A DNA stretch of 64,000 nucleotides from Coenobita brevimanus (taxonomy: Eukaryota; Arthropoda; Malacostraca; Decapoda; Coenobitidae): the NCBI GenBank assembly GCA_032717465.1, contig CM064697.1, forward strand, positions 6,416,533 to 6,480,532, in the 5' to 3' direction. Shown here in pieces: positions 36,893 through 48,417 of this stretch; position 1 is the stretch's first letter; every line of letters starts with the position of its first letter. The translations under genes were made by a program, and so were the position numbers. The notes under the pieces are model-generated. The model did not search any database, was not told the DNA's origin, and saw only the letters and a program-made list of their open reading frames with translations.

Positions 36893-36951
<59 letters not shown>

Positions 36952-36952
36952 A
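36667..36952. repeat. 94-bp tandem duplication that carries its own (CA)n arrays
   Basis: A block beginning gaagaatgcacaacacctgc occurs at 36691 and again at 36785, running through tatgtccactctcactgcat to ctgtaac or ctgcaac with few mismatches. Each copy is followed by a CA array (36748-36782 and 36841-36862), and a last array (36896-36950) closes the locus. The repeat unit is unique DNA plus CA array. Confidence 0.85.
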
Positions 36953-36954
36953 GT

Positions 36955-37200
36955 AGGGCCATTATACAGCACATAAAGCTGACCAACATAACAGGTGTCC
37001 CAGCCATTCCAGAGTAAATGTATTCGTCCCGAGATAGTAAATTCCTAACGGGGCACAGACGACACTAAAAACGAACAGAAAAAATACAAAGAAAGAGTGT
37101 GAGTGTATACAGCTGGGAAGAACACGAAAATTCATGATATAACTTTATATATAATTTTTGTGGTACGTTTGTAAATATTTCGTCATATCAGTAAACCAGG
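36955..37200. other. Unique AT-rich DNA
   Basis: Nothing recognised. Confidence 0.5.
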
Positions 37201-37204
37201 AGAT

Positions 37205-37380
37205 GGATCCTTGTGTGACGTGTGTCGTGGTGAGTGGATTGTAGTGTGTAGTGTGTCGTGGAGAGTGGATTGTAGTGTGCAGTGTGTCGTGGAGAGTGGA
37301 TTGTAGTGTGTCGTGTGTCGTAAAGAGTGGATTGTAGTGTGTCGTGGAGAGTGGATTGTAGTGTGTAGTGTGTCGCGGAG
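37205..37380 (+). repeat. 31-bp minisatellite, about 5-6 copies
   Basis: The unit is gtgtcgtggagagtggattg followed by tagtgtgtagt. Spacing is 31 bp for most copies and about 23 bp for one internally deleted copy near 37335. High identity suggests a young array. Confidence 0.88.
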
Positions 37381-37562
37381 GGAGAGGTCGTCACTGAGTA
37401 GGAGCAGAAATGCCAGATGTCCCTTTGTCAAAGCCAACTTTCACAGGATTCAATCTCGGACAAATAGCCAGAGTAAGATAATAGTATAAACAGGCTATTT
37501 TTTTGTTTTTCTCTCTCTCTCACAACGATGTTCCCACTTCTCTGCTCAAAGCTTATCCTAAC

Positions 37563-37665
37563 TCTTTAACTACCTGGATTTTTCTCAGCTGAACAAAACG
37601 GACTGGGGTTTGCCTCAATAAAGTATAGTTACTTAATTGCGTCAGTAGCAGGAAAAGGTTAATCG
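37563..37665 (-). repeat. Foldback-family repeat arm (diverged)
   Basis: ctctttaactacctgg, then tcagctgaacaaaacgg, and near the end gcgtcagtagcaggaaaagg: family landmarks in minus orientation. Confidence 0.5.
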
Positions 37666-37892
37666 AGATAGTAATTACTCAATTAACCCCAAAGACAGGT
37701 CCAAGTGGGGCATATTCTAAGTTTAATTAAGAGGGGGGGGGGACCCTGAAGGTCGAATCTATGAGGCTTGCGGCCGTGAGCCGGTAGGCGAAGGGCGGCA
37801 CGCTAAGCATCTTCCTCGTAAAATCTCATGTGCAGCAGCCTTGGAAAGTAGGGGGATAACAACAAGGATTTCTCAGACTTCTCTCAGGTAAA

Positions 37893-38070
37893 CGAAATTC
37901 TCTGGTATTACTCCACAATCCGGGGACTCTTTTCTTATTTTGTTCTTGGTATCTAAGCACGATTTTATTCACATTAGGTTAGACTTTTCGAACTCGAGGG
38001 GTTAGATACAGATCCTTCACCCAACCATTCACTACCATGGCGCTGTCATAAGCTGAGTAAAACATCGGGA
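37893..38070 (+). mobile_element. Foldback-like element, both arms (diverged)
   Basis: Left arm: ttattttgttcttgg, then acgattttattcacattagg. Linker: ggggttagatacagatcctt. Right arm: taagctgagtaaaacatcgg. Same order as 9134-9345. Confidence 0.55.
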
Positions 38071-38459
38071 AAAAAGCAAGAATAATAGAAATACGTCCTC
38101 TGTGAAACACATGTGTTTCAAAAGGAACCACATAATGCTTACTTAAGCATACTCACTACACGACATAAAAAAAAAAAAATATTATGTAGGGAAAAACTAC
38201 TACAAAAGCAAAAAAATGTAATACATAAGACCATAATAAACAGTTTATAAAGTGCCATCATTTACATATAATCAACAGAAAATTGGGAACAGAGTGTAAC
38301 AGGATCTCTTTGTAATACTGACAGCAACGCCCCCCAAAATCTCTCTCTCTCTTTCTCCCTCGGCCATATTGTACCATTAAGCACAGAGGCACTTTTCCCA
38401 GCACTCTCACTCCTCCTCCAGACACAGTATAAACAAACACCACCACCACCTCCACCACA

Positions 38460-39120
38460 GGCCCTTAAATTACCTGGAAAAAGAAGGGACCTCCATCACA
38501 GTCACTTTTCTCGCCCTCCTTTCCCCCTCTCTCTTTTCACCTATTTTCTCTTCTTTTTTCTCCCATCTTCCCCTCCTTCTTTTCTTAGTTCCATTTTCCT
38601 CTCTTATTCCTCTCTCGTTTTCACCATTCCTTCTCCTCCCTTTTCACCTTTCTCTTCGCTCTCTTTTTCGACACTTCCCTTTTTTCCACGGCTCTTTCCC
38701 CTCTTTTTGTCACCTCAATTTCTCTTTTTCACTTTTTTCTGCCTTCTGTTTCTCTCCCTTTTCACGTCTTTCCTCTCTCATCTTCACCTCTCTTAGTCCT
38801 CCCCGTTTCACTTTCCCTTTTCTTTTTTCCTATCGTAATGCTTTCTTCAACAATACTTATTTTCTGGATCTTATATTCCCCCCCCCCTCTCTCTCTCTTT
38901 CTCTCCGATTCACTTAAGGTTCTCCATTCTCTTTCCACTTACTATCCTTTTCCTCTAGATCCTCCTCCTTCTATGACACAGATTTCTTTCCATTCTCACG
39001 CATCTCGCACTTCACCTCTCACTTTACTTCTCTCCTCCATTCTTTTCCTCCCCAAGATCTTCCATTTCTCGCTCTTCTTGGTCTCCAGTTTTTCCCGCCC
39101 CTCACCATAACTCTTCCTTT
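38460..39120 (+). repeat. Polypyrimidine domain
   Basis: C/T-rich with cttttttc/ctctttttcac-type phrases, and an eight-base C run plus CT tract near 38879-38904. No gene. Confidence 0.65.
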
Positions 39121-39757
39121 TGATATATTAAGCGCTTCCTCTTCTTCACCACTTGCATTTTAACAATTATCTTTCTCTGTCAAAATAAATTCTCTATTAC
39201 CAGACACCTTCTGCTATCCTTCACCATTTTACTCTGGCTTAAAAATTTACTAAACTCCTTTTAACTTAACCTGGCCCAGATTTTCTTCCTTTTTGCAGCT
39301 TATTTCACGTTGCTCAGTGGCACAATAAGACACTACTGTGGTTCTACATCCTTTTCATAGCACTTCTTCGTGACTACCATCATAGTGTTAATCCATTCTT
39401 ATAGATCAACACTGGGGGTGGAGAGATGGTAATTTTCGGCCAAGTTAGAGTAAAAAGAGTATAGTTACTCTCTTCAATTCTTCTCATTTATTGTGTTACC
39501 TTGAGCGCTTCTTTCACTGGTTCCTCTTTCCTATTTCTCTCAGCTAGATATTTTTTTTACGCAAGCTCTTCTTCTCTGCTACGTTTTAGCTAATATTTCA
39601 TTTTTGGGGCAAATTATTCCATTGTTATCAAGGTCCTTCAGCTGCCTTCTGTCATATTCCCTGTTTTACATTTTCTCCTCCTTTCTCATATCTCTATCAG
39701 TGTTTATTTACATCTTTTTATCCTAATTTGCAATCCACTTTCCGTTCTCCCTCTTCC

Positions 39758-39799
<42 letters not shown>

Positions 39800-39995
39800 C
39801 AACCTTCATCCACAAGCATTCCTCTAGCCCTGGCTCGCGAGAATTTAAGAGACTAATTTTGCCAAGATGTCCCCTGGTGTGTCTACGTTAGGACCACCAG
39901 ACATTAAAATCCTCTCTGGGTTCAAGGCTTTTACTCATATATACAACCATGAATATATAAGTTTTAATTTTGTGAGTACATGTTGGTGGTGGCTG
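39121..39995. other. T-rich unique DNA with a (TC)n tract
   Basis: (TC)n at 39761-39794; otherwise nothing recognised. Confidence 0.6.
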
Positions 39996-39997
39996 GA

Positions 39998-40012
39998 AGA
40001 TGATGATGATGG

Positions 40013-40055
<43 letters not shown>

Positions 40056-40090
40056 GGATGATAATGACGATAACGATGATGATGATGATT
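39998..40090. repeat. (GAT)n microsatellite
   Basis: About 18 GAT units to 40053 with one GGT, plus a second patch at 40074-40089. The poly-Asp frame crossing it (39867-40061) is not considered a gene. Confidence 0.92.
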
Positions 40091-40094
40091 GCGT

Positions 40095-40530
40095 CTCTTC
40101 GTAATTAAAGAAAAACAGTTAGAATTGGTGGTCGGGAGATGATGTTTAATAACTGTGTCTTCGTAATATCAACAAAATCTGAATCGCTGGCTGGTGGTTA
40201 ATAGAGCCTTCTCGCTGCCCCTGATTCAGAATCGGTGATTGGCTAAATGTGACTCTTTAAAATGTCAACAATATAAGAATCGATTGCCGGAATATGATGT
40301 TTATTTGTCTCTTCACAGTGTTGAGGAATTTATAATAGGAGGCCGGAAGATGATGGAATTTTAAGTCTCTTTATAATGCTAAAGAAATTAGAATCGGTGG
40401 CCCAGTGGTGACTGTGCCTCTACGTATTGTTTTAAAAAAATCAAAATAAGCAGGTGGATGACGAAGGTTAACTGTTTCTCTTCATATTGTCAACAAAATT
40501 AAAATCAACAAGCCTTTTCACTGACAGGAT
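40095..40530. repeat. Degenerate ~60-bp tandem pattern
   Basis: Phrases like attagaatcggtggc (near 40113, 40170, 40219, 40272 and 40388) alternate with ctcttcgtaat-like phrases at roughly 50-60 bp spacing. It looks like a decayed minisatellite. Confidence 0.5.
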
Positions 40531-40533
40531 TTC

Positions 40534-40640
40534 CTTAACCCCTACAGTCCGATGGCGTATTTTTCACTGTATTCTTGCTAAAATTGCTGACGATTACAGC
40601 TAGGTTAGAGGAAACTTTAAAGCGGCGAGGGTTAAATAAA
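40534..40640 (+). repeat. Foldback-family repeat arm
   Basis: ttaacccctacagtccgatg, ttcactgtattcttgct, gacgattacagctagg and gaggaaactttaaagcggcg, then gggttaa. Confidence 0.55.
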
Positions 40641-40737
40641 GTCTTCAAAGTCTCCTTCAATATGAGTTCTTTTCTAAGTCGAATATAACTCGTGATGAAT
40701 TGTTTAAGTGAAAAAACGCGTCATCAGCTTAAAGAGG

Positions 40738-40985
40738 AATATCTTTTCACTGCTCCAGGTCGTTTTTGTGCCTCTTTATGACTTTATTTTAGGTAATGTC
40801 AGACAATTTTATTCAGCTGAAGGAAAACTCATACGCAAGAGATTTTAATACTATCGTGGAACTATTTCTCATTGTTAGCTCCTTGAAACTGATTCTTACG
40901 ACTCACTCTGATATAAACAAAATCATCTGGCGGAAGCTGGAATAAAACAATAAAGTTGTCTGGACCATGAGAGGGCTAACGGGCA
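40738..40985 (+). mobile_element. Foldback-like element, both arms
   Basis: Left arm core tcagacaattttattcagct (about 40800-40819), then gaaggaaaactc. Linker to about 40905. The right arm (about 40910-40985) has acaaaatcatctggcgg and gctggaataaaac, ending gagagggctaac. Confidence 0.65.
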
Positions 40986-41329
40986 AAATACACTTTTATT
41001 TCAGCAAGAGCAATCACCGCCATAAACCTCCCGGCACACCAACAACAGCCATCAGGTGGTATCCGCCCCATTGGAATTCATACACATTTCACTGAGTCAG
41101 CCTCCATTACCAACAATCCCACGGAGACTCAGGGGAACACGTTGGCAGATTCTTCGTGGCGAGGGTGTAGTTAGTGTCTTGCATTCACAAAAAGTTCGTG
41201 ATATTAGGCTGATGACGTCTCTTTCTATTTTGTTCTGCTTAATATCAGAGAGTGTTTTTCACCTTATGAGTCATTTATCACCGTACCATCGAACAGTATG
41301 CGACAATTGGTAGATATCCTTTTTATTTT

Positions 41330-41460
41330 CTTTTTTAAACCCTCTTACCACCAGATAATTTTATGAAGTTCAGAGACCCATCATTGTGAAGGGGTTACTG
41401 TGGGCTGTATCTAAACCTTCCAGTTAGAAAAGTGTCCCTCAAACAAAATAAAACAAGTAG
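41330..41460 (+). mobile_element. Foldback-like element, left arm and linker
   Basis: ccagataattttatgaagtt, gtgaaggggttactgtgggc, tgtatctaaaccttcc, then aaaagtgtccctc and aaaataaaac. The linker matches 9134-9345 and 42898-43110. Confidence 0.6.
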
Positions 41461-41887
41461 GATACATAAGTGGAGATGGGCTAAGTGCAAGAGCATACTG
41501 AGTTTGGTTTGGTCAGGTGTGGGTGAGATAAGCCAGGTATATAAGGAAGCTGGTTCAAGGAAAGGCAAAATTACGAACGACTATGTTCTATATAAGTGAA
41601 GTCTTGGCACAGCTGTGGAAATGATGATGGCGGTAGAAATAGTGAGTGATATGAAAAGTGCATGATTACCGGGGATAAATACACGAGAAGATAAAAACTG
41701 AAGAGTATAAATAGGACAGAGAAGCCAGAACCAGACGACTAAAGCTAAAATCGTCCATGCTCTGGGGAGGGGAGGGAGCCGTGGGTGGGGGAAGGGTGTT
41801 ACAAAGAGACATTCCATACCACCCCTAGCACCGGGATGTTCACTCTAAGTCAGGATCACTGGCTGAGTCATCGGCATGTTTTTGAGG

Positions 41888-41967
<80 letters not shown>

Positions 41968-41992
41968 GTGTGTGTGTGGTGTGTGTGTGTGT
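41888..41992. repeat. (GT)n microsatellite
   Basis: About 50 GT units with a GC step and a GG step near the right end. Confidence 0.95.
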
Positions 41993-41994
41993 TT

Positions 41995-42473
<479 letters not shown>

Positions 42474-42604
42474 GTGCCACAGCTTCTGATATAAATTTCT
42501 TTGTAATAAAAATACACATAATCAATATACTGTGGGAGTACAAGGTCAAATGTGCATATAATAGCCTTGTTATCGTGAACTTCCCTATCAGCAAAATTGG
42601 TACT

Positions 42605-42606
42605 GA

Positions 42607-42637
<31 letters not shown>

Positions 42638-42661
42638 TCAATCATCATCATCATCATCATC
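42605..42661. repeat. (AAT)n and (ATC)n microsatellites
   Basis: About 9 AAT units then about 6 ATC units. Confidence 0.92.
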
Positions 42662-42897
42662 CCTTCCAGTTTTGTAAATCGCATAGAAAATCTGCAAAAT
42701 CTGCTTGCACGCTGAAAAGGAACTTCGTCTAGCGCGTACCGTACTGCACTCACACGTTACATAATCAGAGAAAACGTAGAGGTACCATAAATACACAATT
42801 TTCATAAGCCATCGCGCCTCAAGGTCGAGTGGTCTAAGTACCGAGCGTCTTCATCCCTCATACTGGGAAAGTGACCATCTGCTTCCACCCCACTGAC

Positions 42898-43110
42898 CCT
42901 TAACCTTTTCAATGACTTTTTATTTTTTACTTTATGCCCCTACTAGACGATTTTTTTCAGACTGGGAGGGCTCCTAATAGTGAAGAGGTTACTGATGGAC
43001 ATACCTCACTCTTACAGTTCCAAAAGTCCCTCTCCTTAGCTGAATAAAACTGCTTGGAGACAGCATGAATCAGAGGAGAAGTACGTCACTGCAATGAATG
43101 GGTTTATCTC
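42898..43110 (+). mobile_element. Foldback-like element, both arms
   Basis: Left arm: ttaaccttttcaatgac, ttttactttatgcc and tagacgatttttttcaga. Then taatagtgaagaggttactg and a linker ending aaaagtccctctcc. Right arm: ttagctgaataaaactgc, ttggagacagcatgaat, acgtcactgcaatgaatggg. The right arm reverse-complemented lines up with the left arm along most of its length. Confidence 0.7.
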
Positions 43111-43812
43111 CCTGGACCTGACCTACAGAAGAGGCGGCAGTATTTATGGCATCGATCTGCCAAGGGAGACAATGGCAAATTAAATCTATAGCCCGTCGGA
43201 GGGAGAAAATGGACTTGGGTTAATGGGTCTGAGGCTTAAATGTCTCTTTACACGTCGTCTCATCACTCACTCAACGCTCTTCCTCCACCATTCACTTCTC
43301 CTTCCTCGTTCTCCTAAAACCCAATAAGCTTTTTCTCTCTCTCTTTCCTTTACTACCGTCTTATAAACCCTTTCAATTCTGTTTGTTAGCTGTTTTATTT
43401 AACCTATTTTAAAACAACATCTATTTATTAACCTATCCTGACAGACAAATTATATAATCTTCCACTTTTCCTTCGCCATATCATCTCTGCTACGTCCATA
43501 ATTTTTTCCCCTGGGCTCCCAAGGCCATCAAGCCAATATCTTCAAGTTTCCCTCCACTCTCCCACCTCCATCTTCATCACCATTTTCCTCTTCCCATGAT
43601 GATGGCGGGACAGCGGAGTCCATCACGGGGTAGGCTTAGGCTCCGACACTTCCTATGGTGAGGAAATCAAAGGAGTCGCCACATTTTCCCTGCTCAACGG
43701 GCCTTGAAGTGTCTCTGGAGGTAAGGAGGGGGGAGGGTAGCGCCAGACTATTTCAGGGGGCCCGTAAATTGCCTCACGGACGACACCTCTTACGCCTACT
43801 GCACCTGGAGAT
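43111..43812. other. Unique non-coding DNA
   Basis: Includes a GC-balanced stretch at 43595-43745. No recognisable protein. Confidence 0.5.
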
Positions 43813-43814
43813 TT

Positions 43815-44505
43815 GATACGAAAGGTAAAGGTTGGACATCCACACCGTCCAAACCGTGACCCGTAGTAAGGGAACTGACGAGGATGTGGGCCAAACTAGG
43901 GGAAGTTTTTATACAGAATCTTGACTAATTTAAAAAATAAACAGGTCTCTTCAAAAAGAATATCTCTGATCGTTTTGTTTTTCCTTTTTTTTTTTTTACT
44001 TCAGTATCTTAACAAATTTACAGGGTATCAAAAGTCACCATAAAATTTAACTACAGTATTATCACAGTTTATTTTACATATTTTCACATCATTTTTCAAT
44101 TTATTTTAATTTGTTATGTTTAGTAGCTTTACGAGTGAAGACAAATGTACATACAAACAATCTTATACACAGTTTAAGGTTAAGAGAGTTTATAAATACG
44201 GCCTTTGATAAGAAAGGTAAAGTTTGGACATGCACTCCTCGGGAAACGTGAACCAGACTAAGGAAGCTGACGAGAACGGGGACCAGACCAGGGCAAGTGT
44301 TCATAAAAGATCCAAAGACAATGTTGACAATAAAGCACCCTCCACAGAAGTGAATTAGTAGACTAGTTTTGCTTGATAGCATTTTTTCCACTTCGGTGTT
44401 CACGTTTGCTTAACAGTGAAGTGTTTGGTGGTGTAGGATTGGAGGTAAAAGTGTAAACAAGCAGCCTTATACGCAACTCAGGTTCAGGAAAGTTACCGAC
44501 TACGA
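43815..44505 (+). repeat. Diverged direct repeats, offset about 390 bp
   Basis: Copy A at 43815-43926 (gatacgaaaggtaaaggttg, gaactgacgaggatg) aligns with copy B at 44207-44320 (gataagaaaggtaaagtttg, agctgacgagaacg) at roughly 70 percent. The stretch before copy B (44140-44195, caatcttatacacagtttaa) recurs at about 44446-44500 (cagccttatacgcaactcag). So the locus holds at least one and a half turns of an old tandem duplication. Confidence 0.6.
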
Positions 44506-44866
44506 CCCAGGGGATGCTGGGCCACCTGAAGCACCAAACTAGCCGCCGCCATAATTGGGAGGATGGCCGCTGCGTCGAAAAAAGAAAAAAAAAAAAAAAA
44601 AGTGGAGGGTAGGGAAAGGCATTAGAGACTTAGTAGGCGAGTTACTGAGGCTGTTATGGGCACGACCCTGACGCTCCATCAGTTTACATCATCATAATTA
44701 AATGTCACGTCCTAAATCCAACCACGAATTATAATCTACATGTTTCATTTCCCTCGCGACGGTGACTGAGTGAGGAAAAGCAAATGGTATAGTTATGATC
44801 AATAATCCACTTACTGTCTCAAGAATGTGTCAAAACTTAATGAGCTCCTACAAAGCTACCCAGTAA

Positions 44867-45215
44867 TACAGAGTAATTCAAAATTAATGTAACCCAAATG
44901 AAACTATATTTATTACATGTAAATTACATGCCTCATGTACAGTCACTGGGAGGAACTCACATACAGAGCTGAGACAACAAGTGGAGCTCATTTTAAAGAT
45001 GTGTTCAAATTTTTACCCATGTTCATTAATACAAACTCATACTCTTTATTTACAATGTTGGCAAATATTCTTTGCAGGTTTGCATCAATCATATTCACAA
45101 CTTCAGATTCATATTCAACTTTCAGGTCTTCCTCATAGAAAGGGATCAAGGGATGTCAAGTCTGGTGACCTGGAGGCCACAAGATTTCAGAAATTAGCTG
45201 GTCGATGGAAAACTC
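44867..45215 (-). pseudogene. Fossil of an IS630/Tc1/mariner-type transposon
   Basis: Minus strand, in pieces. Around 45175-45210 a frame reads DQLISEILWPP. One frame over, 45154-45171 encodes RSPDLT followed by SLDPFL, a TGA where Trp is expected, and Gly. Together these match the conserved WPPRSPDLTPLDFFLWG region of DDE transposases of this superfamily. Then a C-terminal frame ending at TGA 44988-44990 contains IDANLQRIFANIVN and a MGKNLN phrase, matching the usual C-terminus. The 3' end has tacagagtaattcaaaatt (from 44867), resembling a terminal inverted repeat. Frameshift, nonsense change and missing N-terminus show it is dead. Confidence 0.65.
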
Positions 45216-46025
45216 CCACTGCACCTACGAAAAATGGCAAGCAGCTCTCGCTGAGAACAATGCATTACTGGCACTGCACAACACACGTCATCTTACAGGT
45301 AGCGCCAGTGAGTCATCGTTCGGGGCCAGGGGTAATAACAGCTGGATGTAGGAAAGGCTCCAACACGCTGTCTCTTATTACCAGATCTGTGATGGGTCCC
45401 TGACTATTGATTCCCCCTGTTTTCAGGCGGGTTGGAGGAATTAGAATCTCCATTCATTATTTTGGATTTCCAGATATAAAAAAGTACTTACAGTATGTTC
45501 TCAACTGTATTAAGTTTTGTGAAACCGTCGGATTCACCGTTGAATTTCTGTTACTGTGAAGTCGGTATTGTACACTTGCGGGCATTTATTTCGGTTCTCT
45601 TTCTCTTTGAAAAATCAGGTATCAACCTTCTGTATAACATTCTGTGAAAAAAATGTTGGACTTTGAGTAGTGCATCCCTGGCTTTCGATTATCACTGACT
45701 CGCTTCTTCCTTATTCATCGTACAACAAAAGCAGTAGTTGCAATCCTAGGTTCATCTGAATGTGAAGCCTGTAGACTGCAGGATGATACTGCCCTCCACC
45801 AGCAGTCCATCATCCACCTTTCACGGGATAGGGAGGAAGATGAGGGGCTTTTGTATAACTAGGCAGTAAGAAGGCGGCCCTTGCTAGTACCTATCGTACA
45901 GTAATGAAGAAAATCATTAATTAAGCCTGCAACTGTACATATAACAAGATCTACTTTTAGCGAAATGTAACTTAGCAACCGCTTTTACCTCGTCCACTGG
46001 GACCAATTACCAGGCTCTAGTGTCC
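45216..46025. other. Unique non-coding DNA
   Basis: Part of it may be further decayed transposon, but I cannot support that. A 140-codon plus frame (44981-45403) is a shadow of the minus-strand fossil. Confidence 0.4.
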
Positions 46026-46029
46026 CTTG

Positions 46030-46260
46030 TCAGTAGTTAACTCTGTCATGGTCGGGACAACCTTAGTACCGTATTCTATTCCAGCCAACGTCAGCCGGTT
46101 TTATTCTCTAAGGGTGAGTTATAGCAGAAAGGAAATAGTAATGCTGATACCATTAACCCTATTATGATTGGAATAACTCAAGTATTCTACTATTACCCCA
46201 GACGGTTTAATTTAGCTGCAAGAGAGTCATACAAGCTTAAGTGATAACAGAGACTTTAGA
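46030..46260 (+). repeat. Two diverged foldback-family arms in tandem
   Basis: First: aactctgtcatggtcggg, ccgtattctattccag, cagccggttttattctcta. Second: attaaccctattatgattgg, ccagacggtttaatttagct (46198-46217), tgcaagagag. Same orientation, about 120 bp apart. Confidence 0.55.
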
Positions 46261-46472
46261 AACCACCCATGTTGCCTGTCAGAAGATATAGTGCAAGAGG
46301 CTTGCAAGAACTCGTGAAACTAACTAGCCGACCTGAAGACACGCCACTCGCCTCTTCTCTCATCCCCTTTCTCTTCTATATAGAGTCATAGAGTCTTAGG
46401 TACTGTGATCACTAACAGTTTTGGATAACATTAAATACGAAAAATCTGACACTTCCTCGATAAAGATACACA

Positions 46473-46474
<2 letters not shown>

Positions 46475-46519
<45 letters not shown>
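46475..46519. repeat. (AT)n microsatellite
   Basis: About 22 AT units. Confidence 0.95.
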
Positions 46520-46522
<3 letters not shown>

Positions 46523-46786
46523 CTCAATGTTTCTGATGAGGATGCGATTTTCATCGTTACGAGTACTGAGTACTCGTAGGTTTCCCAGTTCCATTTTGAG
46601 TTCTCGTAATGTCTTTCAGCACTCAGTAGGCCATATTCACGACATATTGCTGGCTGGATGCTCAGGCTGAAATGAAGATTGGTGGCAGGTGAACCGGTAA
46701 TTATGCTTCGTTGTTGGATCAGATGGTGGAGGAGAGAGAGGATGGTAACTAGACAATCAGAGTACAGGGCACACACCTGAGGACAC

Positions 46787-47220
46787 TCAATCAGATGGCG
46801 CCCTGCGGTCTTCTGACAGCTGTTGCATGCTTATGATAGGCTTGTTATTAGAGATGTAAACAGCATCTGTCATCCTTAGCCTTCTCTTGTCAGGTTCTTT
46901 GTACAGGATAAAGTTTGGTCCTTATGCTTTGGTCTGGTTAAGGCAAGCCCATGACTTCTGCTGCTGTGACGTAGATTTGCACCATTCTGTTGGTGAGCTG
47001 TTATCTTCTTAGACGAGGTGACCGTAGTAAAGCCTATATATCGAGAATTTAGGCGACGCAAATCACAGGTGTTGCATGTATACTGACATACAGGGTTCAT
47101 TTCCTGAAGGGAACTTGTCAGTGGGAGACAGCGGTTTCTCATTATAATGCTGGAAATCATAAGACGACGAACGGACACATTTATGGTCCAGTAACTACCA
47201 CAAGAAGCCTCTGGGAGCAC
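46787..47220 (-). pseudogene. Penelope-like GIY-YIG endonuclease fossil
   Basis: Minus strand, two frames. The first (about 47220 to 46925) reads a connector IMRNRCLPLTSSLQEMNPV, then CQYTCNTCD with the paired cysteines, RYIGFTT with the YIG at 47032-47040, and AHQQNGANLRHSSRSHG. The second frame (about 46935 to the stop at 46787-46789) reads NFILYKEPDKRRLRMTDAV and YISNNKPIISMQ. Together this is the order of the C-terminal endonuclease of Penelope-like retroelements: a CCHH zinc motif interleaved with GIY-YIG, then the RL...EAlyI...kPi.N segment. The usual catalytic Glu of that segment appears as Asp. One frameshift near 46925-46935 shows decay. The reverse-transcriptase part upstream is not recognisable. 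Confidence 0.7.
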
Positions 47221-47224
47221 TGAT

Positions 47225-47690
47225 CTTTACTGCAAAAATTTTATGTCATCTGCATACCAGAATGATGAAAAGGCTCAAAGAACATAATACATAATAATGT
47301 GATGCCCATCGATTCTGATGCACATCTGAATCTCATCATTTATTACAAACCAAGGCGAATCTCCCGATCCAGTAGCCGAGGAGGAAGGGCAACTTCCCAC
47401 GGCCTTCCGCCAGGGATGCCAGCAGAGAAAACCAAATACTTTCAAGACTTGCCTCAGATTTCTTTCACGTTCAGTAAATAATTTTTAAGTTATGACAATA
47501 ATGAACAAGCGCAATATAATTTCATCAACATTAACAGCATCAGCAACGTGTCACATTCATTACTAAATTAATAACATACTCGTTGCCCAATATCCAGCAC
47601 TGGTACATGCTATGACAAAGTGCGCTCGAGAATCCTGAACATCTGCCTAACCTCACCAGGGACCATGCAGGTGAGAGCAATCTTTTCCCT
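47225..47690. other. Unique non-coding DNA
   Basis: Could include more of the decayed retroelement. Nothing supportable. Confidence 0.4.
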
Positions 47691-47696
47691 ACCTTT

Positions 47697-47850
47697 TTGT
47701 GGGTAACCCTCAACCTGACCTGGGAATATCTTCACCAGTGGGTAGCCCTCACTTGAGGTTATCCTTACCAGTGAGTAGCCCCTAACCTGGGTTACCCTTA
47801 CCAGTGGGTCCACCTGAGGTTACCCTTGCTAGTGAATAACCCGAACCGGG
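47697..47850 (+). repeat. ~34-bp minisatellite, 4-5 copies
   Basis: The phrase ttaccagtgggtagccctca and variants place the ccagtg landmark at 47734, 47768 and 47801, with a ctagtg variant at 47829. Each is followed by an acctgaggttaccc-like phrase. Intervals are 34, 33 and 28 bp. Confidence 0.8.
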
Positions 47851-47854
47851 AGAT

Positions 47855-48415
47855 CAATCGCCCTAGAAAAGTTCATTCTTCAAATAAAATTAAACCCTCA
47901 TCTCAAGTAATGGTTACTGTACTTCCCTGAAGCTTACTACCTTGATAATATTATTCAGTGTTTTTCAGTCTTTATATCTCTATTACGGTTCTCACTGTTT
48001 CAAATGACTATGCACTTATTATATCACCCAGCTGTCTGTATATTGTGAGGTATAATAAATCTTGGTACAACATTTCCTACGCGACAAAAAACACCTAAAC
48101 GTTATCCAGTATACAATGCACCTATTTCACAACATCTACTGTAACGTGGGCTAAACTCCAGCTTCACCTTAACACTGTCACCCAGGAAGATGAATTCATC
48201 CCCTTTAGAGATACATTTTTATAATTAGGGTACAAAATCTAGTCAGAACCTACAAATTTCCAGACTACGAGCAGCTAAAGGAAAGATGGTAGGTTAAGTA
48301 CCGTACCGTTCCTGCAAAATAAAAAATCCTATTTGCTGTACATACGGGTAGTAAATCATATAATATAATACATATTTCTCGTATACATCCAGATATGATA
48401 ACCTCTGCCGTATTA
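47855..48415. other. Unique AT-rich DNA
   Basis: Nothing recognised. Confidence 0.5.
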
Positions 48416-48417
48416 TT

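Noticed and set aside
39867..40061. Acidic poly-Asp protein
   Set aside because: The Asp run is just the (GAT)n microsatellite; the upstream part has no recognisable domain.
44981..45403. A 140-codon plus-strand gene
   Set aside because: It is the antisense shadow of the transposase fossil, which keeps recognisable motifs on the minus strand.
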